Positions 22,038 to 31,322 of a stretch of 64,000 nt of DNA are shown piece by piece. Origin of the DNA: DASSQJ01 sp963730165 (GTDB lineage: Bacteria > Actinomycetota > Actinomycetes > Actinomycetales > Dermatophilaceae); contig CAVSQS010000005.1 of assembly GCA_963730165.1 (NCBI GenBank), forward strand, positions 1 to 64,000, in the 5' to 3' direction. The notes under the pieces are model-generated. The model saw only the letters and a program-made list of their open reading frames with translations, searched no databases and was not told the origin of the DNA. The first letter of the stretch is position 1. Each line of letters opens with the position of its first letter. The position numbers and the translations under genes were made by a program.

Positions 22038-23525
22038 ATGACCTCCGTGGAGCACAGCGTCGTGCAACACGATGACGAGGACGCCCACCTCGCGTCCCTC
22101 GGCTACACCTCCGACTACAAGCGGGACATGAACCTGTGGGGCAACTTCTCCCTCGGCTTCACGTACTTGTCGCCGGTTGTCGGCGTCTACTCGCTGTTCG
22201 CCTTCGCCCTCGCGACCGGTGGCCCGCCAATGATCTGGGCGGTGGTCCTGGCCGCGCTCGGACAGCTGCTCGTCGCCCTCGTGTTCGGTGAGGTGGTGTC
22301 GCAGTTCCCGGTGTCCGGAGGCATCTACCCCTGGGCCCGCCGCCTGTGGGGCCGCCGCTGGGCCTGGATGGCCGGATGGGTCTACATGATCGCCCTCGTC
22401 GTGACGATCGCGAGCGTGTCGTACGGCGCCGGCCCCTTCGTCGCGATGGTCCTCGGCGTCGAGCCCTCGGTCGACGTGACGATCCTCTGCGCCCTGGGGC
22501 TCATCGCCATCGTAACCCTGCTCAACCTCGGGGGCACCCGGCTCCTCGCGAAGGTCGCCGTGTTCGGCTTCTCTGCCGAGCTGGCGGGCGCCCTGGTCGT
22601 CGGCGGTTGGCTCCTGCTGACCCAGCGCCACCAGGGTCTCGGGGTGCTGGTCGACAGCTTCGACGTCTCCGGCGGTGCCTCCTACCTGCCGGCCTTCCTC
22701 GCCGCTGCGCTCATCGGCGTCTACCTCTACTACGGCTTCGAGGCGTGTGGCGACGTCGCCGAGGAGGTGAAGAACCCGCGCGTGCAGATTCCGAAGTCGA
22801 TGCGGATGACCATCTACGTCGGCGCCTTCGCCTCCTTCTTCATCACGCTGGCCCTGCTGCTCGCCGTCCCCGACATCCCGGCCGTCATCGCCGGCGCCGA
22901 CTCCGACCCCGTCACCACCGTGCTGTCGCAGGCCTTCGGACCCGTCGGCTTCAGAGTCGTCCTCGTCGTCGTCCTCATCTCGTTCCTCTCGTGCGCCCTG
23001 AGTCTGCAGGCCGCCGCGAGCCGACTGATCTACTCCTACGCCCGCGACCACATGATGCCGGCGAGCCAGGTCCTGTCCCGCTTCTCGGCCGGCCGGGCCG
23101 TCCCGCCCTACGCACTGCTTCTGGCCGCGGCGGTGCCTGCGGTCATCATCATCGGCTCCAAGGTCTCGGCCGACGCGCTGACGAAGATCGTCTCGTTCGC
23201 GGCCCTCGGCATCTACCTGGGCTTCATGATGGTCGTGCTCGCCGCTCTCCGGGCCCGCCTCAAGGGGTGGGTCCCGGCCGGCAAGTTCAGGCTCGGCTCG
23301 TGGGGGCTGCCCGTGACGATCGCCGCCTTCACGTACCAGGTCCTCGCGGCAGTCAACATGGCGTGGCCCCGGACGCCGGACGTCCCTTGGTACGACAACT
23401 ACATCGTCCTGCTCTCCGCCGCGGTCGTCATCCTCGTCGGCCTCGCCTACATGCTCGTCGCCAAGCCCTACCTGCGCAAGGACACGCCCCACGGGGATGC
23501 CGTCCGAGCGACCATCGACGCCTGA
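22038..23525 (+). CDS. APC-family amino acid/polyamine permease
   Basis: A 495-residue, 12-helix permease of the APC superfamily. Helix 1 carries the loop NFSLGFTYLSPVVGVYSLFA with the GFTYLSPV substrate region, and SGGIYPWARRLWGRRWAWMA and FEACGDVAEEVKNPRVQIPK are family landmarks; these match the GABA/choline-type (UGA4-like) subgroup. It probably imports the substrate of the operon that follows: cadaverine, 5-aminovalerate, GABA or putrescine. AAAGGA precedes ATG 22038. It is the first gene after the PucR-bound divergent promoter. Confidence 0.92.
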   Translation: MTSVEHSVVQHDDEDAHLASLGYTSDYKRDMNLWGNFSLGFTYLSPVVGVYSLFAFALATGGPPMIWAVVLAALGQLLVALVFGEVVSQFPVSGGIYPWARRLWGRRWAWMAGWVYMIALVVTIASVSYGAGPFVAMVLGVEPSVDVTILCALGLIAIVTLLNLGGTRLLAKVAVFGFSAELAGALVVGGWLLLTQRHQGLGVLVDSFDVSGGASYLPAFLAAALIGVYLYYGFEACGDVAEEVKNPRVQIPKSMRMTIYVGAFASFFITLALLLAVPDIPAVIAGADSDPVTTVLSQAFGPVGFRVVLVVVLISFLSCALSLQAAASRLIYSYARDHMMPASQVLSRFSAGRAVPPYALLLAAAVPAVIIIGSKVSADALTKIVSFAALGIYLGFMMVVLAALRARLKGWVPAGKFRLGSWGLPVTIAAFTYQVLAAVNMAWPRTPDVPWYDNYIVLLSAAVVILVGLAYMLVAKPYLRKDTPHGDAVRATIDA

Positions 23526-23538
23526 GGAGCCGAAACGT

Positions 23539-24984
23539 ATGTCGGACAACGTGACCCTGCAGAACTTCATCGACTCCGAGTACTGCCCCCCGGTTGACGG
23601 CCAGTACACGGACGTGACCGACCCGTCCACTGGGAAGGTCTACGCGTCGGCGCCCCTGTCGGGGCCCGAGGACGTCGACCGGGCGTTCACGTCGGCCGCG
23701 CGGGCCTTCGAGTCCTGGCGCGACTCCACCCCCGGGGAGCGACAGCGTGCGCTGCTGAGGATCGCCGACGCCGTCGAGGCCCGTGCCGACGAGCTGGTCG
23801 AGGCGGAGAGCCGGAACACGGGGAAGCTCGTGCCGCTGACCGCTTCGGAGGAGATCCCCCCGATGGTCGACCAGCTCCGCTTCTTCGCCGGCGCGGCCCG
23901 GGTGCTCGAGGGTCGGGCCGCGGGCGAGTACATGAAGGGCCACACGTCGTGGATCCGGCGCGAGCCGGTCGGCGTCGTGGGTCAGGTCGCCCCCTGGAAC
24001 TACCCGATGATGATGGCGATCTGGAAGCTGGCTCCCGCCATCGCCGCGGGCAACACCGTGGTCCTCAAGCCGAGCGACACGACCCCCGTGACCACGCTGA
24101 TGCTCGCCGAGATCGCGGCCGAGCACCTGCCGGCGGGTGTGCTCAACGTCGTCACCGGTGACCGCTCCACCGGACACCACCTCGTGTCTCATCCCGTCCC
24201 CGCCATGGTGTCGATCACGGGCTCGGTACGAGCCGGCATGCAGGTGGCCGAGAGTGCCAGCCGGGACCTGAAGCGGCTCCACCTCGAGCTCGGCGGCAAG
24301 GCGCCGGTGCTGGTGTTCGAGGACGCCGACCTCGCCGCCGCCGCCGAGGGCATCGCCCTCGCCGGCTACTTCAACGCCGGGCAGGACTGCACCGCCGCCA
24401 CGCGGGTCCTCGTCCATCGCGCCGTCCACGACGAGTTCGTCTCCCTGCTCGCCGAGCAGGCGTTGGGTACCCGGACCTCCTACGCGGGGGGCCGCCGTGC
24501 GGAGGACGCGCTCGTTCCGCCGGTCAACAACAGCGCCCAGCTCGAGCGCGTCCTCGGCTTCCTCAGCGACGTCCCGGCTCATGCCGACGTGGCCGCCGGG
24601 GGGCGCCGGCAGGGCAGCCGGGGCTTCTACGTCGAGCCCACTGTCATCACCGGCCTGAGACAGGACGACGTCCACATCCAGGAGGAGATCTTCGGGCCCG
24701 TCATCACCGTCCAGTCCTTCGACGACGAGACGGACGCACTGGCGAAGGCCAACGGGGTGCGCTACGCCCTCGCCTCCTCGGTCTGGACGAGCGACGTGGG
24801 CCGCGCCCTTCGGCTGTCCCGGTCGCTCGACTTCGGATGCGTGTGGATCAACACCCACATCCCCCTCGTGGCCGAGATGCCCCACGGCGGCTTCAAGCAC
24901 TCCGGATACGGCAAGGACCTGTCGATGTACGCCGTGGAGGAGTACACGCGGATCAAGCACGTGATGGCGAACATCGAGGCCTGA
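23539..24984 (+). CDS. Aminoaldehyde dehydrogenase (gamma-aminobutyraldehyde/5-aminopentanal type)
   Basis: A 481-residue NAD(P)+-dependent aldehyde dehydrogenase. The catalytic residues are Cys284 (NAGQDCTAATRV) and Glu250 (LELGGKAPV); the cofactor region has APWNYPMMMAIWKLAPAIAA and ITGSVRAG. The motif set is of the PatD/PuuC-like aminoaldehyde group, converting 4-aminobutanal to GABA or 5-aminopentanal to 5-aminovalerate. ATG 23539 has GAGGAG upstream. It sits between the permease and the transaminase, fitting the second step after deamination of a diamine; no diamine transaminase or oxidase is in the window. Confidence 0.88.
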   Translation: MSDNVTLQNFIDSEYCPPVDGQYTDVTDPSTGKVYASAPLSGPEDVDRAFTSAARAFESWRDSTPGERQRALLRIADAVEARADELVEAESRNTGKLVPLTASEEIPPMVDQLRFFAGAARVLEGRAAGEYMKGHTSWIRREPVGVVGQVAPWNYPMMMAIWKLAPAIAAGNTVVLKPSDTTPVTTLMLAEIAAEHLPAGVLNVVTGDRSTGHHLVSHPVPAMVSITGSVRAGMQVAESASRDLKRLHLELGGKAPVLVFEDADLAAAAEGIALAGYFNAGQDCTAATRVLVHRAVHDEFVSLLAEQALGTRTSYAGGRRAEDALVPPVNNSAQLERVLGFLSDVPAHADVAAGGRRQGSRGFYVEPTVITGLRQDDVHIQEEIFGPVITVQSFDDETDALAKANGVRYALASSVWTSDVGRALRLSRSLDFGCVWINTHIPLVAEMPHGGFKHSGYGKDLSMYAVEEYTRIKHVMANIEA

Positions 24985-24988
24985 CCGG

Positions 24989-26350
24989 ATGACCGACACC
25001 ACCCTCCGGGACGGTACGCCCGAGGTGGCGCAGCAGCGCCACCTCCGTACCGCCGTCCCCGGCCCACGCTCGCGCGAGCTGCACGACCAGCGGCGCCACC
25101 ACGTAGCCCGCGGGTACGGAACGACCCTCCCGGTCTTCGTCGAGGAGGCCCAGGGGGCGCTCCTCGTCGACGTCGACGGCAACCGGCTGATCGACCTCGC
25201 GTCCGGCATCGCGGTCACCAGCGTCGGAGCCGCCCACCCGCGGGTGGCGGCAGCGGTCGCCGAGCAGGCACGTCGGTTCACGCACACGTGCTTCATGGTC
25301 ACGGAGTACGACGGCTTCGTCGACGTCTGCCGGGTCCTGAACCGGCTGACCCCCGGCGACCACGAGAAGAGAACGGCGCTCTTCACCACCGGCGCCGAGG
25401 CCGTCGAGAACGCGGTGAAGATCACCCGGGCGGCGACCGGCCGGCCCGCGGTCGTCGTCCTCGACCACGCCTACCACGGCCGCACCCTGCTCACGATGTC
25501 CATGACGGCGAGGTACTCGCCCTACAAGACCGGCTTCGGCCCTTTCGCCCCCGAGGTCCACCGCGCACCCGCGGCCCATCCCTTCCGCTGGCCACGCGGC
25601 GGAGAGCACTGTGCCGATGAGGCACTTGCCGAGCTGCGCGAGCTCGTCCTCACCCGGGTGGGCCCCGAGAACGTCGCCGCCATCGTCGTCGAACCGATCC
25701 AGGGCGAGGGGGGTGTCCTCGTCCCCGCGTCGGGCTACCTCCGGGGCGTGTCGGACTTCGCCCGCGAATACGGCATCCTCCTCGTCGCCGACGAGATCCA
25801 GACCGGGCTGGGAAGGACCGGGGCGATGTTCGCCTGCGAGCACGAGGGAGTCGTCCCCGACCTCGTGGTCACCGCGAAGGCCCTCGCGGGCGGCATGCCC
25901 CTCGCCGCCGTCACGGGACGCGCGGAGGTCATGGACGCGGTTCCGCCCGGAGGCCTCGGGGGCACCTATGCCGGGAACCCCGTCGCCTGCCGGGCCGCTC
26001 TCGCGGCCCTCGAGGTCATCGAGGAGGAGGACCTGTGCGGTGCCGCCCGCCGCATCGAGGAGATCGCCCTTCCACGCCTCCGGGCCCTCATGGGCCCGTG
26101 GTCCCCGGTCGGCGACGTCCGCGGCCGCGGGGCGATGCTCGCCCTCGAGTTCGTGACGCCCGGGACGACCGACCCGGAGCCGGGCCTCGCGAGCGCCGTG
26201 GCGAGGCGCTGTCATGAGGAGGGGGTGCTGACGCTCGTGGGGGGAACCTACGGGAACGTCATCCGGCTCCTTCCCCCGCTGGTGATCGGGGAGGACCTGC
26301 TCGACGAGGCCCTCACCGTTCTCGTCAAGGCGGTGCAGGAGATCCGATGA
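24989..26350 (+). CDS. gabT: GABA/5-aminovalerate transaminase
   Basis: A 453-residue class III PLP transaminase. The Schiff-base Lys is Lys297 (TAKALAGGMPLAAV); the cofactor contacts are TTGAEAVENAVKITRAATGR, DHAYHGRTLLTM, EPIQGEGGVLVPA and LLVADEIQTGLGRTG; GGTYAGNPVACRAALA follows. It transfers the omega-amino group of GABA or 5-aminovalerate to 2-oxoglutarate, giving succinate or glutarate semialdehyde. The operon's glutaryl-CoA dehydrogenase favours 5-aminovalerate. It starts 4 bp after the upstream stop and overlaps the next gene by 4 nt (ATGA). Confidence 0.92.
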   Translation: MTDTTLRDGTPEVAQQRHLRTAVPGPRSRELHDQRRHHVARGYGTTLPVFVEEAQGALLVDVDGNRLIDLASGIAVTSVGAAHPRVAAAVAEQARRFTHTCFMVTEYDGFVDVCRVLNRLTPGDHEKRTALFTTGAEAVENAVKITRAATGRPAVVVLDHAYHGRTLLTMSMTARYSPYKTGFGPFAPEVHRAPAAHPFRWPRGGEHCADEALAELRELVLTRVGPENVAAIVVEPIQGEGGVLVPASGYLRGVSDFAREYGILLVADEIQTGLGRTGAMFACEHEGVVPDLVVTAKALAGGMPLAAVTGRAEVMDAVPPGGLGGTYAGNPVACRAALAALEVIEEEDLCGAARRIEEIALPRLRALMGPWSPVGDVRGRGAMLALEFVTPGTTDPEPGLASAVARRCHEEGVLTLVGGTYGNVIRLLPPLVIGEDLLDEALTVLVKAVQEIR

Positions 26351-27855
26351 CCTCGACACAGAGTTTCCGTCCGCGCGACGGGTCGGTGGCCGGCACTGTC
26401 TCCGACAGCTCGCTCGACGCGGTCGAGGGCGCCGTCGCTGCAGCCGCCGCAGCGGCCCCAGTACTGGCGTCCACCGCTCCGGCGGCACGTCGCGACTGGC
26501 TCCACGCCATCGCGGACACCCTCGAGGCCCACGTCGGCGAGCTCGTGGCCCTCGCCGACGAGGAGACCGCTCTCGGCGAGGTGCGTCTCACCGGCGAGGT
26601 GGCCCGCGCCGCCGGACAGCTTCGCTTCTACGGGGATGTCGCCCTCGAGGGCTCCTACCTCGGCCGGACCATCGACAACGCGACGACGAGGACTCCGCGG
26701 CTGGTCCGGGTGAACCGTCCGTTGGGGCCGGTGGCCGTCTTCGGGGCGAGCAACTTCCCCTTCGCGTTCAGCGTCCTCGGCAACGACACCGCCTCGGCAC
26801 TCGCGGCAGGCTGCCCCGTCGTGGCCAAGGCGCATCCGGCCCATGCCCTGCTGAGCGAACGCCTGGCCGCCCTCACCATGGATGCGCTGCGCCGGAGCGC
26901 TGCACCGGATGGGACCTTCGGTCTCGTGAGTGGCCTCGATGCAGGACGCGCCCTCGTACAGAGCGAGGCCGTCGCGGCCGTGGCGTTCACCGGATCCCAG
27001 GCCGGGGGCATGGCTCTCTGGCGGCTCGCGAACGAACGTCCGGTCGTCATCCCGGTCTACGCGGAGATGGGCACCGTCAACCCCGCCGTCGTCACCCCGG
27101 CCGGCCTGAGTCGCCTCGCGGAGATCGCCGTGGGCTTCGTCGGATCCTTCACGTTGGGGGCAGGCCAGTTCTGTACGAAGCCGGGGATCCTCTTGGCCCC
27201 GGCCGGGGCCGGAGTCCCCGCCGCCGTCGGCGCCGCCCTCGCCGAGGCCGCCCCGGTGCCGGTCATGCTGACCCGTTCGATCGCGGCCGCGGTCGACGCG
27301 GGCCTGGCCGATCTGACGGCGGTCGGGGCGCGGGTGGTGCACACGGTGGCCGGCGGGGGGCCGGGGTGGTCGGCTCCCGCCGCCGTCCTCTCGGCCCCGG
27401 CGTCGGCGCTGACGCCGGGGAGCCGGCTGCTGGAGGAGTGCTTCGGCGCCGTTGCCGTCGTCGTCGAGTACTCCGACCGGGCCGAGCTGGCCGATGCCCT
27501 CGAGACGCTTCAGGGCAGCCTTGCCGCCTCCGTGCTGGTCGGAGGTGACGATGACCCGGATGCCCGTTGGCTGGTCGACCGGCTGACGGCCAAGGTCGGG
27601 AGGGTGACGGTCAACGAGTGGCCGACCGGTGTGGCCTTCACCTGGGCCCAACAGCACGGCGGCCCGTGGCCCGCGACGACGGTCCCTTCCGCGACCTCGG
27701 TCGGGGCTGCCGCCCTCGGCCGCTTCGTCCGTCCGGTGACGTTCCAATCGGTCCCGGACGCGTGGTTGCCCCCGGAGACCCGCGTGGACAACCCGTGGGG
27801 ACTGCCACAGCGGGTCGACGGCCGGACTGATGCGCTCCCGAGGAGCCGAGCGTGA
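26347..27855 (+). CDS. Semialdehyde dehydrogenase, KGSADH-like (likely glutarate semialdehyde)
   Basis: A 502-residue aldehyde dehydrogenase of the 2-oxoglutarate-semialdehyde dehydrogenase group: FGASNFPFAFSVLGNDTASA, CPVVAKAHPAH, Cys276 (GQFCTKPG) and the Glu in EMGTVNPAVV. The Lys of VVAKAHP suggests NADP+ use, as in this group. In this operon the substrate is probably glutarate semialdehyde, produced by the transaminase; this class is not the usual GabD, so the assignment is by context. It overlaps its upstream neighbour by 4 nt and the next gene by 4 nt (GTGA). Confidence 0.88.
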   Translation: MTSTQSFRPRDGSVAGTVSDSSLDAVEGAVAAAAAAAPVLASTAPAARRDWLHAIADTLEAHVGELVALADEETALGEVRLTGEVARAAGQLRFYGDVALEGSYLGRTIDNATTRTPRLVRVNRPLGPVAVFGASNFPFAFSVLGNDTASALAAGCPVVAKAHPAHALLSERLAALTMDALRRSAAPDGTFGLVSGLDAGRALVQSEAVAAVAFTGSQAGGMALWRLANERPVVIPVYAEMGTVNPAVVTPAGLSRLAEIAVGFVGSFTLGAGQFCTKPGILLAPAGAGVPAAVGAALAEAAPVPVMLTRSIAAAVDAGLADLTAVGARVVHTVAGGGPGWSAPAAVLSAPASALTPGSRLLEECFGAVAVVVEYSDRAELADALETLQGSLAASVLVGGDDDPDARWLVDRLTAKVGRVTVNEWPTGVAFTWAQQHGGPWPATTVPSATSVGAAALGRFVRPVTFQSVPDAWLPPETRVDNPWGLPQRVDGRTDALPRSRA

Positions 27856-28997
27856 CCCTGCCCCTCGACGGCGTCCTGGTCGCCGACTTCAGCCGCGTCC
27901 TCGCCGGGCCCCTCGCCTCCGCCACCCTCGCCGACCTCGGAGCCACGGTCATCAAGGTCGAGCGGCCGGGCGTCGGGGACGACACCCGCGCCTGGGGACC
28001 CCCCTGGACCGCCTCGACCAGCGCGTACTTCGAGGCCGCCAACCGGTCCAAGCAGTCGGTGGAGCTGGACCTCGACGAACCCGTCGACCTCGCGCTCGCC
28101 GCCACGCTCGCGCGGCGGGCCGACGTCCTCATCGAGAACTTCCGCGAGGGAACCTTGGCCCGCAGGTCCCTCGATCACGCATCCGTCTCGGAGGGCAACC
28201 CGCGGGTCGTCTACTGCTCTGTCACCGGCTTCGGCAGCCTCGGCGGGGCATCCCTTCCCGGATACGACTTCCTCGTGCAGGCGATGGGTGGACTCATGAG
28301 CATCACGGGTGACGCCGAGGGTCCGCCGACCAAGGTGGGCGTCGCGCTCGTCGATGTCCTCACCGCCAAGGATGCGGTCATCGGCATCCTCGCGGCGCTC
28401 GGGGATCGCGAGCGCACCGGTCTCGGCCAGCGCGTGGAGGTCAACCTGCTCAGCAGCCTGCTCGGCTCGTTGGCCAACCAGGCCTCCACGTTCCTCACGA
28501 CCGGGCAACCGCCGACCCGCATGGGCAACAGGCACCCTTCGATCGCCCCCTACGAGACGCTACGGTGCGCCGACGACCTGGTCGCGGTCTGCTGCGGCAA
28601 CGACTCCCAGTTCCGGCGCCTGACGGAGGTCCTCGGCGCGCCAGAGCTGGCGCACGAGGAGCGGTTCTGCTCCAACGCAGCCCGGGTCCGTCATCGGGAT
28701 CAGCTCGTCGCCCACCTCGAGGCGCTCCTCGTCAGGGACACCGCGCGCTCCTGGGCCGAGCGCCTCACATCCGCCGGCGTGCCGGCAGGCACTGTCGGCG
28801 ACGTGGGGGACGGCATCGCCCTGGCGCAGGCGCTGGGCCTCGAGCCCACCGTCTCGGTCGGTGACGCCTTCCTCCCGCAGATCCGCCACCCGGTCACCTA
28901 CTCCCGCACCCCCGTCATCACATACCGCCCGCCACCCCTACTCGGAGAGCACAGCGCCGGCATCCGCCGCTGGCTCGCACAGGAGACCTCCACATGA
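27852..28997 (+). CDS. Class III CoA-transferase (CaiB/BaiF), likely glutarate CoA-transferase
   Basis: A 381-residue family III CoA-transferase. It starts LPLDGVLVADFSRVLAGPLA with the typical GPxA, then KVERPGVGDDTRAWGPP, NRSKQSVELDL, and the catalytic Asp139 in GYDFLVQAMGG. It moves CoA between carboxylic acids without a phosphorylated intermediate. Lying directly before glutaryl-CoA dehydrogenase, it is probably the succinyl-CoA:glutarate CoA-transferase, like human SUGCT. Overlaps of 4 nt on both sides indicate tight translational coupling. Confidence 0.9.
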   Translation: MTLPLDGVLVADFSRVLAGPLASATLADLGATVIKVERPGVGDDTRAWGPPWTASTSAYFEAANRSKQSVELDLDEPVDLALAATLARRADVLIENFREGTLARRSLDHASVSEGNPRVVYCSVTGFGSLGGASLPGYDFLVQAMGGLMSITGDAEGPPTKVGVALVDVLTAKDAVIGILAALGDRERTGLGQRVEVNLLSSLLGSLANQASTFLTTGQPPTRMGNRHPSIAPYETLRCADDLVAVCCGNDSQFRRLTEVLGAPELAHEERFCSNAARVRHRDQLVAHLEALLVRDTARSWAERLTSAGVPAGTVGDVGDGIALAQALGLEPTVSVGDAFLPQIRHPVTYSRTPVITYRPPPLLGEHSAGIRRWLAQETST

Positions 28998-30184
28998 ACG
29001 GCACGACCACAGCCCCCGAGCTCGACCCCCACGACCCCGTGGCACTGGGAGACCTGCTCACCCCCCAGGAGAAGGACGTTGCGGCATCGGTGCGCCACCT
29101 GTGTGCCGAACGCATCGATCCGTACGTCGGCGACTGGTTCGAGCGCGGGGAGATCCCGGACGTGCGGGGCCTCGCGAAGGAGCTCGGCAACCTGGGAGTG
29201 CTCGGCATGCACCTCGAGGGCTACGGGTGTGCAGGGATGTCCGCCACGGAGTACGGACTCGCCTGCCTCGAGCTCGAGGCCTCGGACTCGGGTATCCGCT
29301 CGCTGGTCTCGGTCCAGGGCTCTCTCGCGATGTTCGCGATCTGGCGTTTCGGCACCGAAGAGCAGAAGCAGCGCTGGCTGCCCGCGATGGCCACCGGGGA
29401 GTCGATCGGCTGCTTCGGCCTGACCGAGCCCGATGCCGGCTCCGACCCCGGCTCGATGCGGACCCACGCCCGTCGCGACGGCAGCGACTGGGTCCTCGAC
29501 GGCCGCAAGATGTGGATCACGAACGGCAGCGTCGCCGACGTCGCCGTCATCTGGGCGCAGACCGACGACGGCGTGCGCGGCTTCGTCGTCCCGACGGACA
29601 GTCCGGGCTTCTCCGCACCCCCGATCAGGCACAAGCTGTCGCTGCGCGCCTCCGTGACCAGCGAGCTGGTGCTCGACGGGGTGCGGCTCCCCGAGGATGC
29701 CGTCCTTCCCGATGCATACGGCCTCCGTGCGCCGCTGACCTGCCTCGACGAAGCCCGGTACGGCATCGTGTGGGGGGCGATGGGAGCGGCCCGAACCTCG
29801 CTGCAGACCGCGCTGGACTACGCAGGTCAGCGGACCCAGTTCGGCAAACCCATCTCTGCGTTCCAGCTCACCCAGAACAAGCTGGTCGAGATGAGCCTCG
29901 AGTACGCCAAGGGTGTGCTGCTCGCCGTCCACCTGGGCCGGCGCAAGGACTCCGGCACCCTGCTCCCGGAGCAGGTGAGCCTCGGCAAGCTCAACAACGT
30001 CCGCGAGGCTCTCGAGATCTGCCGTACTGCTCGGACGATCCTCGGCGCCAACGGAATCTCCCTCGAGTACCCGGTCATCCGGCACATGAGCAACCTCGAG
30101 TCGGTGCTCACCTACGAGGGGACCGTCGAGATGCACACCCTCGTGGTAGGCGCCGCCATCACCGGCCAGGCGGCCTTCCGCTGA
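28994..30184 (+). CDS. gcdH: Glutaryl-CoA dehydrogenase
   Basis: A 396-residue acyl-CoA dehydrogenase. FAD-contact motifs are CFGLTEPDAGSDPGSMRTHA and KMWITNGSVADVAVIWAQ; the catalytic Glu lies in LTYEGTVEMHTLVVG, where glutaryl-CoA dehydrogenases have YEGT. The N-terminal segment (HLCAERIDPYVGDWFERGEI) and YGRDRTQFG-like YAGQRTQFGKPISAFQLTQN agree with this subgroup. It oxidises and decarboxylates glutaryl-CoA to crotonyl-CoA. It is the last gene of the operon; a hairpin terminator follows at 30211. Confidence 0.92.
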   Translation: MNGTTTAPELDPHDPVALGDLLTPQEKDVAASVRHLCAERIDPYVGDWFERGEIPDVRGLAKELGNLGVLGMHLEGYGCAGMSATEYGLACLELEASDSGIRSLVSVQGSLAMFAIWRFGTEEQKQRWLPAMATGESIGCFGLTEPDAGSDPGSMRTHARRDGSDWVLDGRKMWITNGSVADVAVIWAQTDDGVRGFVVPTDSPGFSAPPIRHKLSLRASVTSELVLDGVRLPEDAVLPDAYGLRAPLTCLDEARYGIVWGAMGAARTSLQTALDYAGQRTQFGKPISAFQLTQNKLVEMSLEYAKGVLLAVHLGRRKDSGTLLPEQVSLGKLNNVREALEICRTARTILGANGISLEYPVIRHMSNLESVLTYEGTVEMHTLVVGAAITGQAAFR

Positions 30185-30210
30185 CTTCCTCGAAGCACGG
30201 CTTCCGAGGG

Positions 30211-30232
30211 CCGGACCGCGGCTGCGGTCTGG
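30211..30232 (+). terminator. Hairpin terminator after gcdH
   Basis: CCGGACCGC and GCGGTCTGG form a 9-bp stem with one mismatch around a 4-base loop, 27 bp after the gcdH stop. No U-tract follows, which is usual in high-GC actinobacteria. Confidence 0.6.
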
Positions 30233-30292
30233 CACGCCCGGGCGAGTCGACTCCTCTGGGCTTCAACCGAATACAACGACAGGAGCACAACA

Positions 30293-30670
30293 ATGAGCAC
30301 GTTCTGGCAGTGGTTCTGGCTGGTCTTCCTCAGCTTCGCCTTCATCGCCTACCTCTTCGCGATGTTCTCGATCGTCGTGGACCTCCTCCGGGACCGGAAC
30401 GTCTCCGGCTGGGCCAAGGCGGGGTGGCTCGTCCTACTCGTCTTCTTCCCGTTCGTCACCGCCCTCGCCTACCTGATCACGCGGGGCAGCGGAATGGCGG
30501 AGCGCCAGGCCCGCGCCGTCGCGGACCTGAAGCAAGCGCAGGACGACTACATCCGCAGCGTCGCTGGCTCGACTCCCACGGCTCAGATCGCCCAGGCGAA
30601 GGAGCTCCTCGAGTCGGGGGCCATCTCGACGGACGAGTTCGATGCCCTGAAGGCCAGGGCACTGGCATGA
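30293..30670 (+). CDS. PLDc_N and SHOCT membrane protein
   Basis: A 125-residue protein. Two membrane helices (FWLVFLSFAFIAYLFAMFSI; AKAGWLVLLVFFPFVTALAY) with the WAKAGW...FFPFVTALAYLI pattern form a PLDc_N (cardiolipin synthase N-terminal-like) module. A short helix (RQARAVADLKQAQDDYIRSV) leads to a C-terminal SHOCT domain (AKELLESGAISTDEFDALKA). This two-part protein is common in actinobacteria; its role is unknown but probably membrane stress-related. It has its own promoter region after the catabolic operon's terminator. Confidence 0.88.
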   Translation: MSTFWQWFWLVFLSFAFIAYLFAMFSIVVDLLRDRNVSGWAKAGWLVLLVFFPFVTALAYLITRGSGMAERQARAVADLKQAQDDYIRSVAGSTPTAQIAQAKELLESGAISTDEFDALKARALA

Positions 30671-30794
30671 CCGGATGGGGCGTCGGGCCGCACTGCGGCG
30701 CCCGGGCTCTCCCCGGCACCGGTGAGCCGTGGCTTGCCTCCCCCAGCCCGGGCTGCGAGCCTGAGCCGTCCGGCGACCGAACCGAGGAGCACCC

Positions 30795-31322
30795 GTGAAC
30801 GCGACCCTGCTTGCCGCTCTGACCCCGGACGAGCGGTTCCTCGTCGCACAGACCGAACGCGCGGCCCTGGAGGAGCTCGACGAGGACGCCGTCCTCGAGC
30901 TGCACCAGCGGATCCGACGCGCCCGCAACAAGTACGTCGGGCAGTACCGCCGCGGAGCGGCTGCCCGAGTCCCCGAGAAGGGGTCGCGGGGCCGTGCCCG
31001 CCCCGCCAACAAGCGAGCGGCCCTGCGCGCCGAAGCCTTCGAGGAGGCGCTCGCCAGGGTCAGCCGGCGTCTCGGGGTGCTGGCTCGCGCCGCATCCCGG
31101 GACCTGCGCGAGGAACGACTGGCCGCGGCACGCTCGGTGCGCTGGGGCGTCTCCAGCGGTGGAGCTGCTGACGCGCCGGGGTCGAGCAGCGGTGGAGCGA
31201 AGGGCACCGGGGACCGGGACGGCCGGTCGACCCGTGACCCGCGCACCGAGCGTCGCCGGGCGCAGACCTCCGCCGCGGGGGCCCGCCGTCAAGCCATGAG
31301 CGACGACCGCAACCTGTCATGA
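30795..31322 (+). CDS. Conserved basic protein, unknown
   Basis: A 175-residue protein that I recall as conserved in actinobacteria without function. The N-terminal part (MNATLLAALTPDERFLVAQT, then ERAALEELDEDAVLELHQRI) is helical, followed by RRARNKYVGQYRRGAAARV and a very basic helical middle (NKRAALRAEAFEEALARVSR). The tail is Ser/Gly/Arg-rich low complexity, suggesting nucleic-acid binding. GTG/ATG ambiguity exists at 30795 (GAGGAGCACCC upstream is a good ribosome site). It is in line with the PLDc_N-SHOCT gene and may be co-transcribed. Confidence 0.7.
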   Translation: MNATLLAALTPDERFLVAQTERAALEELDEDAVLELHQRIRRARNKYVGQYRRGAAARVPEKGSRGRARPANKRAALRAEAFEEALARVSRRLGVLARAASRDLREERLAAARSVRWGVSSGGAADAPGSSSGGAKGTGDRDGRSTRDPRTERRRAQTSAAGARRQAMSDDRNLS

